Shown: positions 13,144 through 14,491 of the stretch, one piece after another
How the letters are laid out: each line of letters starts with the position of its first letter
Numbering within the stretch: the first letter of the stretch is position 1
Assembly: GCA_035530195.1 (NCBI GenBank)
Contig: DATKVG010000099.1
Span: 1 to 14,491, forward strand
DNA length: 14,491 bases
Origin: JAPLKX01 sp035530195
Lineage (GTDB): Bacteria > Hydrogenedentota > Hydrogenedentia > Hydrogenedentales > SLHB01
Direction: 5' to 3'
Made by a program: the position numbers and the translations under genes
The notes under the pieces: model-generated
Databases searched by the model: none
What the model was told of the DNA's origin: nothing
What the model saw: only the letters and a program-made list of their open reading frames with translations

Positions 13144-14222
13144 ACGTCCTGCACATCAACGAGCAGCGCGGCTGGCGTGGGGGAGAGCAGCAGGCCGGCT
13201 ACCTCATCCGCGGGTTGGCACAGCGCGGTTATAACGTCCTCATCGCCGGCCGCCCCGGAACGCCATTCATCCAATCCGATCACGGCATCGGCCCCATCGC
13301 CAAAATCTCCGCACCGTTTCTGTCCGAATTCGACGTCTACACCGCCTCCGTCATCGCCCGCGCCGTCCGACGCCACAACGTCGACATCATCCACGCCCAT
13401 ACCAGCCACGCCCATACCATCGCCTGCATCGCGCGGGCACTTGCCCGCCGCGGAAAAGTCGTCGTATCACGCCGCGTCGATTTCGCACCCCGCAACACCC
13501 CGTTCAACCGCTTCAAATATTCGCTCCCCGACGCCTTCGTCGCCGTCTCCACCTGCATTGCCCGCGTCATGCTCGAGTTCGGCATCGACGAGTCGCGCCT
13601 CACACTCGTGCACAGCGGCACCGACGCCTCGCGTTTTGACGTCGATCCCATTCCGCGCGACCAACTCGACGTGCCCGACGGCGTACCCCTCCTCGGGTGC
13701 GTTGCCGCGCTCGTCGGCCACAAGGACCACGCCACCCTGCTCGACGCCATGCCCCTTATCCTGCGCCGCATCCCGCAACTGCGACTCTTCCTGATCGGCG
13801 AAGGCCCATTGCGGCCCCGGATCGAAGTTCAAATCAAAACCCTGGACATCGGCCAATCCGTCACGCTCCTCGGCCACCGTCCCGACGTCCCCCGTATCCT
13901 CAAGGCCCTCGACGCATTCGTACTCTCCAGCAAGGAAGAAGGGTTCGGCGGCGCCGCGCTCGAAGCCATGGCGTGCGGCCTGCCCGTCGTCTCGACCGAC
14001 GCCGGCGGCATGTCCGACACCGTCCTCCACGAAAAAACAGGCCTGCTCGTCCCCGTCCGCGACCCCCAGGCACTCGCACAAGCCGTCATACGCGTCTTTA
14101 CCGAACCCGCCCTCGTTCAAAAACTCCGCGCCAACCTCCCCGCACAAGTCGACCGCTTCTCGATTGACCACATGATTGAAGGAAACCTGGCCGTTTACAA
14201 CCGCCTGCTCAAAACGCTCTAG
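13140..14222 (+). CDS. GT4-family glycosyltransferase (second of pair)
   Basis: A 360-residue GT-B glycosyltransferase. The N-terminal half begins MNVLHINEQRGWRGGEQQ, with the donor-phosphate Gly loop at 14-15, then DIIHAHTSHAHTIACIARAL (82-101) and RRVDFAPRNT (111-120), which recall LPS-type sugar transferases. The C-terminal half has LTLVHSGTDASRF (154-166), GCVAALVGHKDH with Lys195 (186-197), GEGPLRP (220-226) and a canonical E-x7-E, Glu267 and Glu275, in KEEGFGGAALEAMACGLPVV. Compared with the preceding GT4 it keeps the standard catalytic acids. The ATG overlaps the previous stop by four bases, so the pair is coupled. A rho-independent terminator about 90 bases downstream ends the operon. 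The sugar and acceptor are unknown; assembly of lipopolysaccharide core or a capsule-like glycan is the natural guess. Confidence 0.89.
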   Translation: MNVLHINEQRGWRGGEQQAGYLIRGLAQRGYNVLIAGRPGTPFIQSDHGIGPIAKISAPFLSEFDVYTASVIARAVRRHNVDIIHAHTSHAHTIACIARALARRGKVVVSRRVDFAPRNTPFNRFKYSLPDAFVAVSTCIARVMLEFGIDESRLTLVHSGTDASRFDVDPIPRDQLDVPDGVPLLGCVAALVGHKDHATLLDAMPLILRRIPQLRLFLIGEGPLRPRIEVQIKTLDIGQSVTLLGHRPDVPRILKALDAFVLSSKEEGFGGAALEAMACGLPVVSTDAGGMSDTVLHEKTGLLVPVRDPQALAQAVIRVFTEPALVQKLRANLPAQVDRFSIDHMIEGNLAVYNRLLKTL

Positions 14223-14282
14223 AGTCCCTGCTCCCCGGCTGTTCTGCCACGCAAGACTGACATCAAAGCCCAAAATGCAAGA

Positions 14283-14308
14283 CCCGCCCCAAAGCCTGTC
14301 ATCCTGAG
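14283..14308 (+). repeat. Dispersed repeat copy A (CAAAGCCTGTCATCCTGAG)
   Basis: A 26-base sequence repeated exactly at 14374-14399. Its core TGTCATCCTGAGCGA resembles a repeat I have seen scattered between genes of several uncultured and soil bacterial phyla. Copy A continues into the terminator hairpin. Confidence 0.7.
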
Positions 14309-14314
14309 CGAGGA

Positions 14315-14336
14315 AGCCCTGCGGCAGGGCTTTTTT
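14315..14336 (+). terminator. Rho-independent terminator after the glycosyltransferase operon
   Basis: AGCCCTG (14315-14321) pairs with CAGGGCT (14325-14331) across a 3-base loop, followed by TTTTTT (14331-14336). This is the clearest terminator in the window and points in the direction of the glycosyltransferase genes. It sits inside the dispersed repeat region, so it may have arrived with it. Confidence 0.8.
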
Positions 14337-14373
14337 GTGGAAGAAAACCGAGATCAAAACATGTCATCCAAAG

Positions 14374-14399
14374 CCCGCCCCAAAGCCTGTCATCCTGAG
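14374..14399 (+). repeat. Dispersed repeat copy B (CAAAGCCTGTCATCCTGAG)
   Basis: Exact second copy of 14283-14308, 91 bases downstream. Here the repeat continues differently, into TCCTGCCAGCC and inverted-repeat sequence rather than into the terminator hairpin. Confidence 0.7.
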
Positions 14400-14400
14400 T

Positions 14401-14480
14401 CCTGCCAGCCACTGGCTAAGGCTTTTGTTCATGGCCCTTTATGGCAGGGCGTGAGGATCCCCTCGCTCGGAACCAGTGGC
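14401..14480. repeat. Nested inverted repeats at the right edge
   Basis: CCTGCCA (14401-14407) pairs with TGGCAGG (14442-14448), and GCCACTGG (14408-14415) pairs with CCAGTGGC (14473-14480). AGCCACTGGCT (14407-14417) is itself palindromic. Alternative foldings are possible. No gene is visible here and the structure may continue beyond the window. Confidence 0.5.
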
Positions 14481-14491
14481 GTCCCAAGAGG

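Noticed and set aside
1..14491. tRNA, rRNA, insertion sequence or integrase
   Set aside because: I looked on both strands for tRNA arms, rRNA-like conserved stretches and transposase or recombinase motifs and found none that I could support.

Overview
The window is GC-rich bacterial chromosome from a lineage I cannot name with certainty. An ECF sigma factor with a zinc-finger/FecR anti-sigma partner, a Ca-binding-repeat OmpA-type lipoprotein, a deoxyhypusine-synthase homologue beside pyruvoyl arginine decarboxylase, and short GC-rich palindromes in almost every gap together suggest an uncultured planctomycete-, verrucomicrobial- or Hydrogenedentota-like organism. This placement is inference. 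No rRNA, tRNA, CRISPR array, transposase, integrase or phage gene is visible. The + strand is C-rich over most of the window whichever strand the genes use, so minus-strand genes use G-ending codons and plus-strand genes C-ending codons.

Layout. Positions 1-1689 (minus) hold an ECF sigma factor followed by a FecR-type membrane anti-sigma/sensor that runs off the left edge. A 360-base divergent gap with a 9-base tandem repeat and a small dyad leads to a plus-strand lipoprotein (2050-3126) with a helical N-terminal half, thrombospondin-type-3-like acidic repeats and a diverged OmpA domain. A large palindrome (3141-3260) lies between it and the convergent polyamine operon.

The polyamine operon (3364-6015, minus) is read pyruvoyl-dependent arginine decarboxylase, deoxyhypusine synthase homologue, agmatinase. 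Its products can be drawn as arginine to agmatine to putrescine to, probably, homospermidine. Identical 18-base direct repeats (3348-3365 and 6192-6209) sit at its two ends.

The right half is on the plus strand: a membrane-anchored PHP metallohydrolase with a promoter that would give an almost leaderless transcript; a calcineurin-type metallophosphoesterase; then hisB, hisH, a tandem UspA protein and an HDOD protein, the first three joined by 4-base overlaps. After a palindromic repeat element come a small unknown protein and two GT4 glycosyltransferases, again joined by 4-base overlaps, probably acting in cell-surface glycan or lipopolysaccharide assembly. The window ends with a rho-independent terminator embedded in a dispersed repeat.

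I see no wholly new multi-gene system. The most distinctive items are the repeat-flanked polyamine operon, the fusion of histidine biosynthesis with stress/signalling genes in one transcription unit, the local strand-skew reversal inside the second Usp domain, and the number of different intergenic repeat families.
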